Assembly (NCBI GenBank): GCA_011525945.1
Contig: WYBJ01000158.1
Coordinates: forward strand, 1-51,283
Direction: 5' to 3'
From: Burkholderiaceae bacterium
GTDB taxonomy: Bacteria; Pseudomonadota; Gammaproteobacteria; Burkholderiales; WYBJ01
Length of the DNA: 51,283 nt
The notes beneath the pieces are model-generated. The model saw nothing but the letters and a program-made list of their open reading frames with translations. It ran no database searches and was not told where the DNA came from. Below are positions 1 through 8,663 of this stretch, one piece after another. Within the stretch, counting starts at the first letter, position 1. Every line of letters starts with the position of its first letter. The position numbers and the translations under genes are program-made.

Positions 1-407
1 GAGTAGCGCAGGCGCGTCTCGCCCATGCGGACCTCGACCGTGCGCGGGGGTTGCAAGCGCTCGCGGAAGGCTTCGGCCATCGCCTCGGGCATCGGCCCCA
101 GGCGCGTCGGCTTGCCGATGCTCTGCTCGGGCATACCGTCCTCGCGCGGCAGCGCCAAGGGCCCCAGGCGGATGACCGGGTAGCGTAAGGCGGCGACCGC
201 GCGCTCGCGATCGGGCGGCTGCAATCCGTCGAGCATCCGCACCAGGTCGGCCAGGCGCACGGCGTTGCGCCGGGCAACGACCCGCTCGATCGATGCCCTG
301 CGATCGTAGTAGGCGATCAGCGACGCCGCCACCTGCGCCGCGATCAAACCGCCGATGAGAAGCAGCAGCAGCCGCCCCTTGAGCGAATGCGGCATGGGGA
401 TGCGCAT
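1..407 (-). CDS. Sensor histidine kinase, N-terminal part (runs off left edge)
   Basis: About 135 residues are visible, starting at an ATG (407-405) that overlaps the stop codon of the response regulator upstream (TAATG), so the two genes are translationally coupled. After a short basic leader (MRIPMPHSLKGR) there is one strong hydrophobic helix at about residues 13-33, then a soluble stretch that would be periplasmic. The HAMP, His-phosphoacceptor and ATPase domains lie beyond the window edge, so the kinase call rests on the N-terminal topology and the pairing with an OmpR-type regulator. Probable partner of the downstream-named regulator at 407-1138; the stimulus is unknown. Confidence 0.75.
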   Translation of the reverse strand, partial: MRIPMPHSLKGRLLLLLIGGLIAAQVAASLIAYYDRRASIERVVARRNAVRLADLVRMLDGLQPPDRERAVAALRYPVIRLGPLALPREDGMPEQSIGKPTRLGPMPEAMAEAFRERLQPPRTVEVRMGETRLRY

Positions 408-1138
408 TATTCCAGCACCACAGCCGAGGCGAGCACGTAACCCTCGCCGCGCACCGTCTTGATGATGCGCGGCTCGCGCGCGTCCTCGTCCAGACGCTGG
501 CGCACACGGCTTACCAGCACGTCGATGCTGCGATCGAGCGCCTCTGCGCCCTGGCCCTGCGTGAGTTCCATGAGCTGATCGCGGTTGAGTACGCGATTGG
601 GCCGCTCCAGGAATACCTTCAGCAGTCGAAACTCAGCGCCGCTCAAGGCGACCACGACACCCCTTGGCGATACCAGATCGCGGGTCGTGAGATCGAGCCG
701 CCAGTCGGCGAAGCGCATGCGCTGCATGTGCTCGCCGGTGCGTGCCTGCGCCGCGCCGCGCGCACGCCGCAGGATCACCTTGATGCGTGCCAGCAGCTCA
801 CGCGGATTGAACGGCTTGGCGAGGTAGTCGTCGGCGCCCATCTCCAGGCCGATGATGCGGTCGGTATCCTCGCCGCGCGCCGTCAGCATGATCACCGGCA
901 CATCGGAGCGCGCGCGCAGGTCGCGGCACAAAGTCAATCCGTCGGTCCCGGGCAGCATGAGATCGAGCACGATGAGATCGACCGGCGAGCGATCCAGCAT
1001 GGCGAACATGCCCTTGCCGTCGGCGACCGCCACGCAGCGATAGGCGTTGCGCTCGAGGTACTCGTGCAGGAGCGTGCGAATCTCGACATCGTCGTCGACG
1101 ATCAGAATACAGTCGCGGTGCGGTTCCATGACGTTCAC
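407..1138 (-). CDS. OmpR/PhoB-family two-component response regulator
   Basis: A 243-residue protein with the classic two-domain layout. The receiver domain (about 9-125) has the acidic cluster DDD (15-17), phosphoacceptor Asp59 in LIVLDLMLPG, the conserved Thr in MLTARGED and Lys in LAKPFNP. The C-terminal winged helix (about 140-240) has FRLLKVFLERPNRVLNRDQL and the wing motif TVRGEGYVL. It is expected to be phosphorylated by the kinase that follows it (overlapping start at 407) and to bind promoter DNA as a dimer. Two ATG codons are possible (residues 1 and 4). Length matches the OmpR family; the target genes cannot be told from this window. Confidence 0.93.
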   Translation of the reverse strand: MNVMEPHRDCILIVDDDVEIRTLLHEYLERNAYRCVAVADGKGMFAMLDRSPVDLIVLDLMLPGTDGLTLCRDLRARSDVPVIMLTARGEDTDRIIGLEMGADDYLAKPFNPRELLARIKVILRRARGAAQARTGEHMQRMRFADWRLDLTTRDLVSPRGVVVALSGAEFRLLKVFLERPNRVLNRDQLMELTQGQGAEALDRSIDVLVSRVRQRLDEDAREPRIIKTVRGEGYVLASAVVLE

Positions 1139-1373
1139 AGCTTACCGCAGTCGATGTGGGCGGTGTGCGCCTCGATCGCACCGATCCGGCGCTGTCGTGA
1201 CCCGGACGGCGGCGTTCGCAGGCGCGGACCGCGCGTTCTTCGGGGCTTGCAACACGACATGCACAGGAGCCAAGTTCAGTGACGTACGCGGATTACCGCC
1301 GGTCGGTCAAGTACGTCCCGCAGACCAGGTACGGTACACTCCCAGGATTTCCAATTCACCAAGGAGTCTTGCG

Positions 1374-2456
1374 ATGACGAGCGCCCCCGTACAATTGGGC
1401 ATCATCGGGCTCGGGCGCTGGGCCAAGGTGCTGACGCGCGCCGCCCGCCAGTCCGACAAGCTGAAGATCGTTGCGGGTTACAGCCGCTCGCCCGACACGC
1501 GCGCGGCGTTCGCGCGCGAGTTCGGCGTCCCGGGCGTTGCGGATTTGCAGACGATGCTGGCAAATCCCGACATCAAGGGCGTCATCCTCACCGTACCGAA
1601 CGAACAGCACCTGCCGATCGCCGAGCAGGCAGCAAAGGCGGGTAAGCACGTCTATACCGAAAAACCGATCGCCGACACCCTGGTCGACGGCATCAAGCTC
1701 GCCGCGCTGGGCAAGCGCTACGGCATCCAGATCGTGGTCGGACATTCGGCGCGGCTGCTTGCCGGCACCCGCCGCATGAAACAGGCGATCGATTCCGGCG
1801 AGCTCGGGCGAGTGGTCTTCATGGAGGGCAACTTCTCCAATGAGCGCGCCCTCGAGCTCACCCCCCAGACGTGGCGCTGGTACAAGGCCAAGGCGCCGGG
1901 CGGGCCGCTGTCGCAGCTTGCGGTGCACATTTTCGATTCGCTGCACTGTCTGGGCGGGCCAATCGAGGCGGTCTCCTCGCACGCATCCAAGCTCTCCCCG
2001 GTCGGCGCCGAGGTCGACGATCAATCCATGACCGTGCTCAAGTTCGCCGACGGCAAGCTGGGCTACGTCGGTTCCTCCTGGACCTCGCCGGGGGTCTATT
2101 CCATTCGCGTGTTCGGCCAAAAGGGGCTCATGCACTACGAAGTGGACTTCGGCACCTGGGACACACCCAGTCGCCTGCACGAGACCTCGACGCTCTACAT
2201 CCAGCGCGGCAAGGATTGCTATGGCAAGCGCGAGATGCTGAAGATCCCCGCGAGCGACATGTTCGTCGACGAGCTGGAGATGTTTGCGCAAGCCGCCGCC
2301 GATGCAAGCGCGCCCGAGCTCTCCGCCTACAACGGCGTGGTGGCGGTGGCGGTCGTGAACGCGGCACTGCGCTCGATCGACGGCAACGGCCGCCTCGTGC
2401 AACTCGCCGACGTGATCGGCGAGGCCGAGCGTGAGGCCGGCGCCCGGGCCGCCTGA
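1374..2456 (+). CDS. Gfo/Idh/MocA family oxidoreductase
   Basis: A 360-residue NAD(P)-dependent dehydrogenase. The start at 1374 follows a strong AAGGAG at 1361-1366; the frame is open further upstream but without such a site. The N-terminal Rossmann fold carries GIIGLGRW (9-16), and the family signature EKP lies at residues 96-98 in YTEKPIADT, where the Lys is the usual catalytic residue. The C-terminal alpha/beta domain contains the substrate site. Family members oxidise sugars, inositols or related polyols; the substrate here is unknown. It is followed after 8 bases by a creatininase-family gene, so the two are probably co-transcribed. Confidence 0.9.
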   Translation: MTSAPVQLGIIGLGRWAKVLTRAARQSDKLKIVAGYSRSPDTRAAFAREFGVPGVADLQTMLANPDIKGVILTVPNEQHLPIAEQAAKAGKHVYTEKPIADTLVDGIKLAALGKRYGIQIVVGHSARLLAGTRRMKQAIDSGELGRVVFMEGNFSNERALELTPQTWRWYKAKAPGGPLSQLAVHIFDSLHCLGGPIEAVSSHASKLSPVGAEVDDQSMTVLKFADGKLGYVGSSWTSPGVYSIRVFGQKGLMHYEVDFGTWDTPSRLHETSTLYIQRGKDCYGKREMLKIPASDMFVDELEMFAQAAADASAPELSAYNGVVAVAVVNAALRSIDGNGRLVQLADVIGEAEREAGARAA

Positions 2457-2464
2457 ACGGAGGG

Positions 2465-3274
2465 ATGACCATGCTTCCCAGCCGACAGTTCATCGAGCTC
2501 ACCCAGCCCGAAATCGCCGCCCAGTTCAAACGCAACCCGCTCGTCATTGTGCCGGCGGGCAGCGTCGAGCAGCACGGCCCGCATCTGCCCACCGGCACCG
2601 ACATTTTCGCCAGCATCGCGATCGGCGACGAAGTGGCCAAGCGCATGGATGGCCTGGTGCTGCCGGCATGTCCGTTCGGCGTCACCCCCATGCACATGCC
2701 ATTCGAGGGCACCATCACGCTCACGCCGGACACCTACATGCGCCTTCTCACCGAGGTGTGCGTGTCCACCGCGCGCCATGGCGCGAAGTACCTGCTCATC
2801 ATCAACTGGCACGAGGGCAATATTCCGTCGCTGGCGATCGCAGCAGAGGCGCTGCACCGCGAACACGGCATGACGGTGCTCACCGTGCAGGCTTGCTACG
2901 TGGCCGCCGAGATGTTCGGCAACGAGATGGGCGGTCTTACCCATGGCGGCGAAATCGAGGCGCACGCCGTGCTCGCCTGCCGGCCCGACCTGGTGCATCT
3001 GGATCGCATCGAGTATTCGTCGGAGCATGGGCATGGGCGCAAGTGGGATCGGCTGCGCCGCACGCGCGCCTACCAGCCCGTGCTGACCGACATCCGCACG
3101 ATTGCTCCGACCGGCTGGTACGGCAATCCGGAGAACGCCACCGTGGACAAGGGCCGACACATGCTCGACGCGATCGCGCAGGCGATCGCCACCGAAGCGG
3201 GCGAGATCTTCCGTCAGTTGGACGCGGTGCAGGGCGGTACGGCCGAGATCAAGGCTCTACGCAAGGCGGGCTGA
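2465..3274 (+). CDS. Creatininase-family metal-dependent amidohydrolase
   Basis: A 269-residue protein of the creatininase family, which hydrolyses cyclic or linear amides with a binuclear metal centre. Visible metal-ligand candidates are Glu35 and His37 in GSVEQHGPHLP, Asp46 in TGTD, His116/Glu117 in NWHEGN, and Glu163 in HGGEIEAH. All expected ligand motifs are present, so it should be active. It lies 8 bases after the Gfo/Idh/MocA gene with a GGAGGG site at about 2459; a second ATG occurs at 2471. The family also includes sugar lactone and formamide hydrolases, so the substrate should not be read as creatinine from homology alone. Confidence 0.88.
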   Translation: MTMLPSRQFIELTQPEIAAQFKRNPLVIVPAGSVEQHGPHLPTGTDIFASIAIGDEVAKRMDGLVLPACPFGVTPMHMPFEGTITLTPDTYMRLLTEVCVSTARHGAKYLLIINWHEGNIPSLAIAAEALHREHGMTVLTVQACYVAAEMFGNEMGGLTHGGEIEAHAVLACRPDLVHLDRIEYSSEHGHGRKWDRLRRTRAYQPVLTDIRTIAPTGWYGNPENATVDKGRHMLDAIAQAIATEAGEIFRQLDAVQGGTAEIKALRKAG

Positions 3275-3355
3275 CCCGGATTGGGATGTAACACGCCAAA
3301 CGCGTCCGACACCACGCGCACGCGAGCTCGATCGCTTCACGAGAGGAACTCCGTC

Positions 3356-4336
3356 TTGAGCAATGACGTCATCTGCCTGCGGCCGCTCGCCGATTTCACG
3401 CGCATAGGGGTCCATCCGCCCGCTTCGCTTACGATCCAATACCTGCGCCCGGACGATCCGCAACTGAGCGCACGCATCGCGCGTTCGAGCGCGCTGGTCA
3501 TTCCGGCAGTGGGCCCTAAGCTCGCCGGCTCGCTTTTCGAAGGCTCGCAGCTCGCGCTCGTGCAAGTGACCGGCGCGGGCGTGGACCGGCTGGATGAGGC
3601 GGCACTGAAGCGCCTGCGCATTCCGGTCGCGAACATTCCCGGCGGCAGCAACGCAGCGGTCGCCGAGTACGTCGTCAGCGCGGCATCGAACCTGCTGCGC
3701 CGGCTGGCGTGGGCGGATGCGGAGATCAAAGCCGGACGCTACGTCGAGTTCCGCGCACGGATGATCGCGGACAATCTCGCCGGGTTGGAAGGTCTGCGGG
3801 TCGGCATCGTGGGTCTTGGGACGATCGGGCTTGCCGTAGCGCAAGCGTTCCGCGCCTACGGCTGCACGCTCGCCTATCACGATCCGGCACCGAAGGAGGT
3901 GCGCGCCGCACATGCGTTGGGCATGACGGCAATGGATCTCGATGAGCTGCTCGCCACCTCCGACGTCGTCACCCTACACGTACCTTTACTGCCTTCCACC
4001 AAGAACCTGGTCGGCGCGCGCGAGCTTGCGCGCATGAAGCCGGGCGCAATCCTTGTCAACGCCGCCCGCGGCGGCATTGTCGACGAAGCCGCATTGGTGG
4101 CGGCGCTTGCCTCGGGCCACCTCGGCGGGGCCGCCGTCGACGTCTATTCGACCGAGCCGCCCGGACCGGACAACGCGCTCCTCGCAGCCAATGGCGAAGC
4201 GGCGCATCGGTTGCTGCTCACGCCGCACATTGCCGGCGTCAGCCTGCAGGCGTGGCAACTGCTGTTCCGCTCGGCCTGGGACAACGTCGAGCGTGTGGTC
4301 GTGCGCGGCGAGCCCGCGCATCACCGCGTTTACTGA
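3356..4336 (+). CDS. D-isomer-specific 2-hydroxyacid dehydrogenase
   Basis: A 326-residue NAD(P)-dependent 2-hydroxyacid dehydrogenase, reducing 2-oxoacids or oxidising D-2-hydroxyacids in the cytoplasm. The nucleotide fold contains GIVGLGTIG, and the C-terminal catalytic part shows NAARGGIVDEAAL (active-site Arg) and LTPHIAGVS (active-site His). The chosen start is TTG at 3356, eight bases after GAGAGGA (3341-3347); the frame stays open to an ATG at 3281, but that leader has no family similarity. It follows the creatininase gene by 81 bases. Whether glycerate, hydroxypyruvate or another acid is the substrate cannot be decided. Confidence 0.87.
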   Translation: MSNDVICLRPLADFTRIGVHPPASLTIQYLRPDDPQLSARIARSSALVIPAVGPKLAGSLFEGSQLALVQVTGAGVDRLDEAALKRLRIPVANIPGGSNAAVAEYVVSAASNLLRRLAWADAEIKAGRYVEFRARMIADNLAGLEGLRVGIVGLGTIGLAVAQAFRAYGCTLAYHDPAPKEVRAAHALGMTAMDLDELLATSDVVTLHVPLLPSTKNLVGARELARMKPGAILVNAARGGIVDEAALVAALASGHLGGAAVDVYSTEPPGPDNALLAANGEAAHRLLLTPHIAGVSLQAWQLLFRSAWDNVERVVVRGEPAHHRVY

Positions 4337-4348
4337 CGGCTTGGCGGG

Positions 4349-4969
4349 CTAGCTCGCCCTCTCGGCGGCAAGCCACGCGATCACCTGCACAATCGCGTCG
4401 TCGGCGGCTGCCCCGAGCGCGTGCGCGCTTCCCTGGGCATCGACGCTCGCACACGGCCGCTCGGCCTGGAATAGGCGCTGAGCGCGAAGCTTGCGCTCGG
4501 CGCTGCTCACGCTCGCGCGCATACGCACGAGCCCGCGGCTGCTGGTGGGCGAATCGACCACCTGCTCGAACGCTTCCAGGTGCACGTGCAACACGCGGTC
4601 GGCCGTGAATCCATCGGCGGCCATGCCGAATCCGTTGCGTGCCGCCAAGCCCAACGCCTCGCGCAGTCGCTGCGTGACCAGCTCGGCCGGAGGCGCAGCC
4701 CAGCGACTGAGCGCATACGAGCGCACCTGCGTGGCATCGCGATAGGCCAGTCGATACACCATTGCCGGGGTCTGCAGCCAGGCGCTGGCCGACACCTCGG
4801 CGAGCGCCAGGCGCAACTGCAGCGGCTGTGCCGGGGCCGGCGGCGGATCGATCCCGAAATCGAATAGCGCCGGCTGCGACACGCTCGGCGCAAGCGTGCA
4901 GGCGCCGAGTCCGATGCCGGCGGCAGAAACGATGCCCGCGCTGCCGATGAGGAAGCAGCGGCGTCTCAT
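4349..4969 (-). CDS. ABC-type transport auxiliary lipoprotein (PqiC-like)
   Basis: A 206-residue predicted outer-membrane lipoprotein. The signal peptide has a basic start (MRRR), a hydrophobic stretch and a lipobox LGAC with Cys24 as the lipidated residue. The mature part resembles the ABC-transport auxiliary lipoprotein family that accompanies MCE/MlaD proteins, with LRLALAEV followed by the characteristic pattern around WAAPPAELVTQRLREAL. Its ATG overlaps the stop of the MlaD gene by four bases (ATGA, 4966-4969), so it is the last gene of the lipid-transport operon. It probably docks the MCE complex to the outer membrane. It is too divergent for a safe gene symbol. Confidence 0.82.
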   Translation of the reverse strand: MRRRCFLIGSAGIVSAAGIGLGACTLAPSVSQPALFDFGIDPPPAPAQPLQLRLALAEVSASAWLQTPAMVYRLAYRDATQVRSYALSRWAAPPAELVTQRLREALGLAARNGFGMAADGFTADRVLHVHLEAFEQVVDSPTSSRGLVRMRASVSSAERKLRAQRLFQAERPCASVDAQGSAHALGAAADDAIVQVIAWLAAERAS

Positions 4970-5928
4970 CGCGGCGCCGGAGGAATGAAGCCAGGCTCAC
5001 CCGGCCCGGGCTGCTTCGCTGCGCGCCCGAACACCACGCTGGCAGGATTTGCGCTCAGGTCCGCGATCAGCCGCTCGAGACTGCGCGAGTTGCGCGCGAG
5101 ATCATCGAGCAGCAGGTGCACCCGGGGGAGTGTCTCGGTGCTCGCCTTCGAAGCGAGCGTTTCGCCCGCGCGCGCCGCCTGCTCAATCGATGCGCCGATG
5201 CGCTCGGAGCTCGCAGCAATCCGCTCCAGTGTGCGGCTACGCTCGTCAAGCGTCGCGGCGAGGGCGCGCAGATCCGAGATCAAGGCATCGGCGTGGCCGA
5301 GTGTCGCACCGGCACGGTTTGCCAGCTCCGGCACCGCGTCGGCGCTCTTGTGCAGGGCAACGGAGAGCACACTCACCTCCTGTGCGGCGTGCTCGAACGC
5401 GCTCAGCGTGCGCAACACCCGCTGCCGGTTGTCCTCGTCGAGCCAGGTTTCGAGCTTTGACGCGACCGCGGCGATACGCCCGATCACCTGCTCACCCGAG
5501 CCCGTGACGCGCTCCAGGAACGAGGCGCGCAGCTCGATCCTCGCCTGCTCGGGGTTGCCCGGATCGCGCAACGCGCTGCTGCTGCCGTCGTCCTGCAGGC
5601 TGACATACGACAACCCGGTGATGCCTTGCGGAGCGAGCTCGGCATAAGCGCCACGGGTGATCGGCGTGCCCTGGCTCACCGAGATATCGACCAGGATCGT
5701 GCGCGAGTCGGCGGGATCGAAGCGGATGCTATCGACTTTGCCGACTTCGACGCCGCGATAGCGCACGTCGGCTTGCGCGTTCAATCCACTCACCCCGCCG
5801 CGTGTGTGCAGGACATAGTGGTCCTGCGCGATCGGCTCGCCGCGCAGCCAGATTGCCGCCGCGACCAGCGCCGCGGTGAGCGCCAGCGTGAAAAGCCCGG
5901 CTATCAGGGCGTGAGCTTTGTTTTCCAT
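4966..5928 (-). CDS. MlaD/MCE-family lipid transport protein
   Basis: A 320-residue inner-membrane-anchored periplasmic protein. One hydrophobic helix (about 8-28) precedes a single MCE domain (about 38-118) with the typical VSGLNAQADVRYRGVEVGKV and GITGLSYVSLQ motifs. The C-terminal two thirds is a long helical region rich in heptad-like repeats (LDERSRTLERIAASSERI and similar), longer than the classic short MlaD of about 180 residues and closer to the longer MCE proteins. It should form a hexameric channel bound to the permease encoded upstream. Gene order permease, ATPase, MlaD, lipoprotein supports an Mla-like lipid importer or exporter; no MlaC-type shuttle is present. Confidence 0.88.
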   Translation of the reverse strand: MENKAHALIAGLFTLALTAALVAAAIWLRGEPIAQDHYVLHTRGGVSGLNAQADVRYRGVEVGKVDSIRFDPADSRTILVDISVSQGTPITRGAYAELAPQGITGLSYVSLQDDGSSSALRDPGNPEQARIELRASFLERVTGSGEQVIGRIAAVASKLETWLDEDNRQRVLRTLSAFEHAAQEVSVLSVALHKSADAVPELANRAGATLGHADALISDLRALAATLDERSRTLERIAASSERIGASIEQAARAGETLASKASTETLPRVHLLLDDLARNSRSLERLIADLSANPASVVFGRAAKQPGPGEPGFIPPAPR

Positions 5929-5935
5929 GGATTGG

Positions 5936-6760
5936 CTAGATCGGCATCAGCCGCTGCACGTCCTCGAGCACCTCGAGGGCGCGCCGGCCGCGCTCACCCT
6001 GGAAGAAGTTGCGTACGAACGGGTGGCCCAGCGCGCTCACCTCGCGCAGCGGCCCGACCGCCAGCAGCCGCTGCTCGCACAGCACGGCGACGCGATCGGC
6101 GAGCGACACCAGGGTATCGAGGTCGTGCGTCACCATCACCACGGTGAGATGCATCTCCCTGCGCAGCTCTTGGATGAGCGCGACGAAACTTTCCGAGCGG
6201 TCCGGATCGAGCCCGGCTGTCGGTTCGTCGAGGAACAGAAGCTCCGGATCGAGCGCGAGTGCGCGGGCAAGCCCTATGCGCTTGATCATACCACCCGACA
6301 ACTGCGCCGGCATCTTGGCCGCATGATGCGCTTCGATGCCGACCATCTGCAGCTTCGAGATCACGAGATCGCGGATGATATCCTCGTCCAGCGCGCGCAA
6401 CTCGCGCAATGCCAGCGCGATATTGTCGTAGACGCTGAGTGCCGAAAACAACGCCCCGTTCTGGAACAGCACACCCCAGCGAGCACGCACCGATTCGCGC
6501 TCGGCGCCGCGCGCACGGTTCAAATCGACGCCGAATACCGTGACGGCGCCGCGATACGGCTGCTCCAGACCCAGCATCTGGCGCAACAGCGTGGTCTTGC
6601 CGCTGCCCGAACCGCCCACCACGCCGAGCACCTCGCTGCGGCATACGCTCAAGTCGATACCCCGGTGCACGAGGGTACGCCCGAAGCGACTCCACAGTCC
6701 TCGCACGTCGATCACGGCGTCCCGCTCGATGTCCGCCCTGCCCGCGCCCGGGTTCTCCAT
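5936..6760 (-). CDS. ABC transporter ATP-binding protein (MlaF-like)
   Basis: A 274-residue cytoplasmic ATPase. It has Walker A GGSGSGKTT with Lys55, an ABC signature LSGGMIKR, Walker B LLFLDEPTAGLDP and the switch His in MVTHDLDTL. The signature variant with GGM and a following basic residue is typical of the MlaF/lipid-transport ATPases. It lies 7 bases upstream of the MlaD gene and 9 bases downstream of the permease in the operon direction, so it is the motor of this transporter. Length is normal for the family. Confidence 0.93.
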   Translation of the reverse strand: MENPGAGRADIERDAVIDVRGLWSRFGRTLVHRGIDLSVCRSEVLGVVGGSGSGKTTLLRQMLGLEQPYRGAVTVFGVDLNRARGAERESVRARWGVLFQNGALFSALSVYDNIALALRELRALDEDIIRDLVISKLQMVGIEAHHAAKMPAQLSGGMIKRIGLARALALDPELLFLDEPTAGLDPDRSESFVALIQELRREMHLTVVMVTHDLDTLVSLADRVAVLCEQRLLAVGPLREVSALGHPFVRNFFQGERGRRALEVLEDVQRLMPI

Positions 6761-6769
6761 GGGTTTATG

Positions 6770-7912
6770 CTAGAACGCAAGCCCGACATCGCGGAACGCG
6801 ACCGCGAACACCGCATCCACCAGGATCACGATCGTGATCGCGGTGACCACCGAGCCGGTGGTGCCGGCTCCGAGGCTCTCGGTATTGGGACGGATACGCA
6901 GGCCGTAATGGCACGCCAGCAGTGCGATGAGCACGCCGAACACGACCCCCTTGCCGATACCAAGATAGAGGTTGGCGATGGGAATGGCGCCCGGCAGCGC
7001 CTCGATGAAGTAGCGATAGCTCAGGCCCAGCTCGGCATGCGCCGCCACCATGCCGCCCAGCAGCGCCACCGCATTGGTCCACACGATCAGCAGCGGCAGA
7101 CCGAATGCCAGTGCGATCACCTTCGGCAGCACCAGGCGCGAGGTCTGCGGGATGCCCATCACCGACATCGCATCGAGCTCCTGCGTCACGCGCATGACGC
7201 CGAGCTGCGCGGTCATCGACGAACCCGATCGCCCGGCGACCAGGATCGCCGCCAGCACCGGTCCGAGCTCGCGCACGACGCTCACGCCCAGGATGTTGAC
7301 GATGTAGACGTCGGCGCCGAAGTTCTTGAGCTGGTTGGACGAGAGGTAACTCAGGACCACGCCGATCAGGAAACCGACTAGCGCAGTGATGCCGAGCGCC
7401 TGCGCGCCGGTGCGATAGAGATTGGCCGAGATTTCGCGCCACGGCGCACGACTCGGCCTGGCCAGCATCCGGATGCCGTCGAGCACGAGCGCGCCGACGA
7501 GCAAGACCAGGTCGCGCGCATGCGCATAGAGGCGCAGGCCCCACACCGCAGGCAACCACGCCAGGCGCTGCCAGCGCCGAATCGGCGGCGGTGGCGGCGC
7601 TTCGGCGGCGGCTGCGAGACGGCGAAAGAACGATTCGTGCTCGCTCCTCAAGGCCGCCCGCGGCGTGCCCGGCCGGCCCCATGCATGCCACAGCAGCGCC
7701 GCGCCGGCATGGTCCAGGTGCGCCACCGGGCGCAGATCCCATATCGCCGTGGCATCCGCGCTCGCCCGCGCGAGCTCGGTGTGCAACTCGGCCAGACGCG
7801 GCTGTAACGCCTGCAAGCTCCACGATCCGCGCACTTCGATCGCGCGTGCGCCGCCCTCGGCAGTGTGGTACACCAGCCGCGGCGGATCAAGACTCGTCTG
7901 CGGGGCGTTCAA
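6770..7912 (-). CDS. MlaE-family ABC permease with N-terminal STAS-like domain
   Basis: A 380-residue integral membrane protein. The C-terminal part (about 130-380) is a complete MlaE/YrbE permease, with the family core ELGPVLAAILVAGRSGSSMTAQ and LDAMSVMGI and five or six hydrophobic helices. The first 100 residues are soluble and resemble a STAS domain (IWDLRPVAHLDHAGAALL), which replaces the separate MlaB subunit of other systems. The start is a TTG at 7912 preceded by GAGGG; no better start is visible. It is the first gene of the four-gene lipid-transport operon ending at 4349. Confidence 0.88.
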   Translation of the reverse strand: MNAPQTSLDPPRLVYHTAEGGARAIEVRGSWSLQALQPRLAELHTELARASADATAIWDLRPVAHLDHAGAALLWHAWGRPGTPRAALRSEHESFFRRLAAAAEAPPPPPIRRWQRLAWLPAVWGLRLYAHARDLVLLVGALVLDGIRMLARPSRAPWREISANLYRTGAQALGITALVGFLIGVVLSYLSSNQLKNFGADVYIVNILGVSVVRELGPVLAAILVAGRSGSSMTAQLGVMRVTQELDAMSVMGIPQTSRLVLPKVIALAFGLPLLIVWTNAVALLGGMVAAHAELGLSYRYFIEALPGAIPIANLYLGIGKGVVFGVLIALLACHYGLRIRPNTESLGAGTTGSVVTAITIVILVDAVFAVAFRDVGLAF

Positions 7913-8052
7913 CGCACGCCCTCGTGCAGCTCGATGAAGCGGCGATACCGATCTCGTTTCATGGCGATGGACAGCAGTTCAGGCGGCAACCGCGAAGCGG
8001 CGCGGGCGACGGCGTCACGCGAACCACCGCCGGACGCAACGGCAAGGGAAGC

Positions 8053-8481
8053 TCAGCCGTGGATATAGTTTTCGAGCTGGCGAATGATGAATTCCTGCTC
8101 GGAAATCGTCTCCTTGACCAGATCGCCGATCGACAGCACACCGACCAGGCGATCGCCCTCGAGCACCGGCAGGTGACGCACCCGTTTGCTGGTCATGAGG
8201 GCCATCAATTCCGGCGCCGTCTGCTCGGGGCGCGCGTACATCACCCGCTCGGTCATGATCTCTCGCACTTTCGTATCCTGCGACGACTTGCCCTTGAGGA
8301 TGACTTTGCGCGCGTAGTCGCGTTCGGACATGATGCCCACGAGCTGCGTGCCCTCCACCACCAGCACGGCGCCGATCTCGCGCTGCGCCATCAGCCTGAG
8401 CGCGTCCAATACGTTGCTGTCCGGGGACACCGAGATCACCTCGGCCCCCTTTGCGTCAAGCATCTGGCGGACGGTTTTCAT
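8053..8481 (-). CDS. CBS-domain pair protein
   Basis: A 142-residue protein made almost entirely of two CBS domains (about 8-62 and 72-127), the second ending in MTSKRVRHLPVLEGDRLVGVLSIGDLVK. Such stand-alone pairs bind adenine nucleotides and act as energy or redox sensors; this one has no enzymatic domain. The ATG at 8481 follows AGGAG at a suitable distance, which fixes the start although the frame is open far upstream. The terminal peptide ENYIHG is common in small proteobacterial CBS proteins. It stands alone between the lipid transporter and the GGDEF/EAL gene. Confidence 0.9.
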   Translation of the reverse strand: MKTVRQMLDAKGAEVISVSPDSNVLDALRLMAQREIGAVLVVEGTQLVGIMSERDYARKVILKGKSSQDTKVREIMTERVMYARPEQTAPELMALMTSKRVRHLPVLEGDRLVGVLSIGDLVKETISEQEFIIRQLENYIHG

Positions 8482-8663
8482 GCTCGCTCCTCGCGCCTGC
8501 GAACGCCGCGGATGGATTGATGTGGCCGATGGTAGCCCAAATCGGCATGACGGATAAAGAAGGCACGAGGCGTTGCGCGCGTATCGGCTGCCGAGTCGCG
8601 CACGCCAGCCGCCGCGGCAAAGGGCTGACACCCCGCGCTGGGTACGTGTCGAACGCCCGGGCG

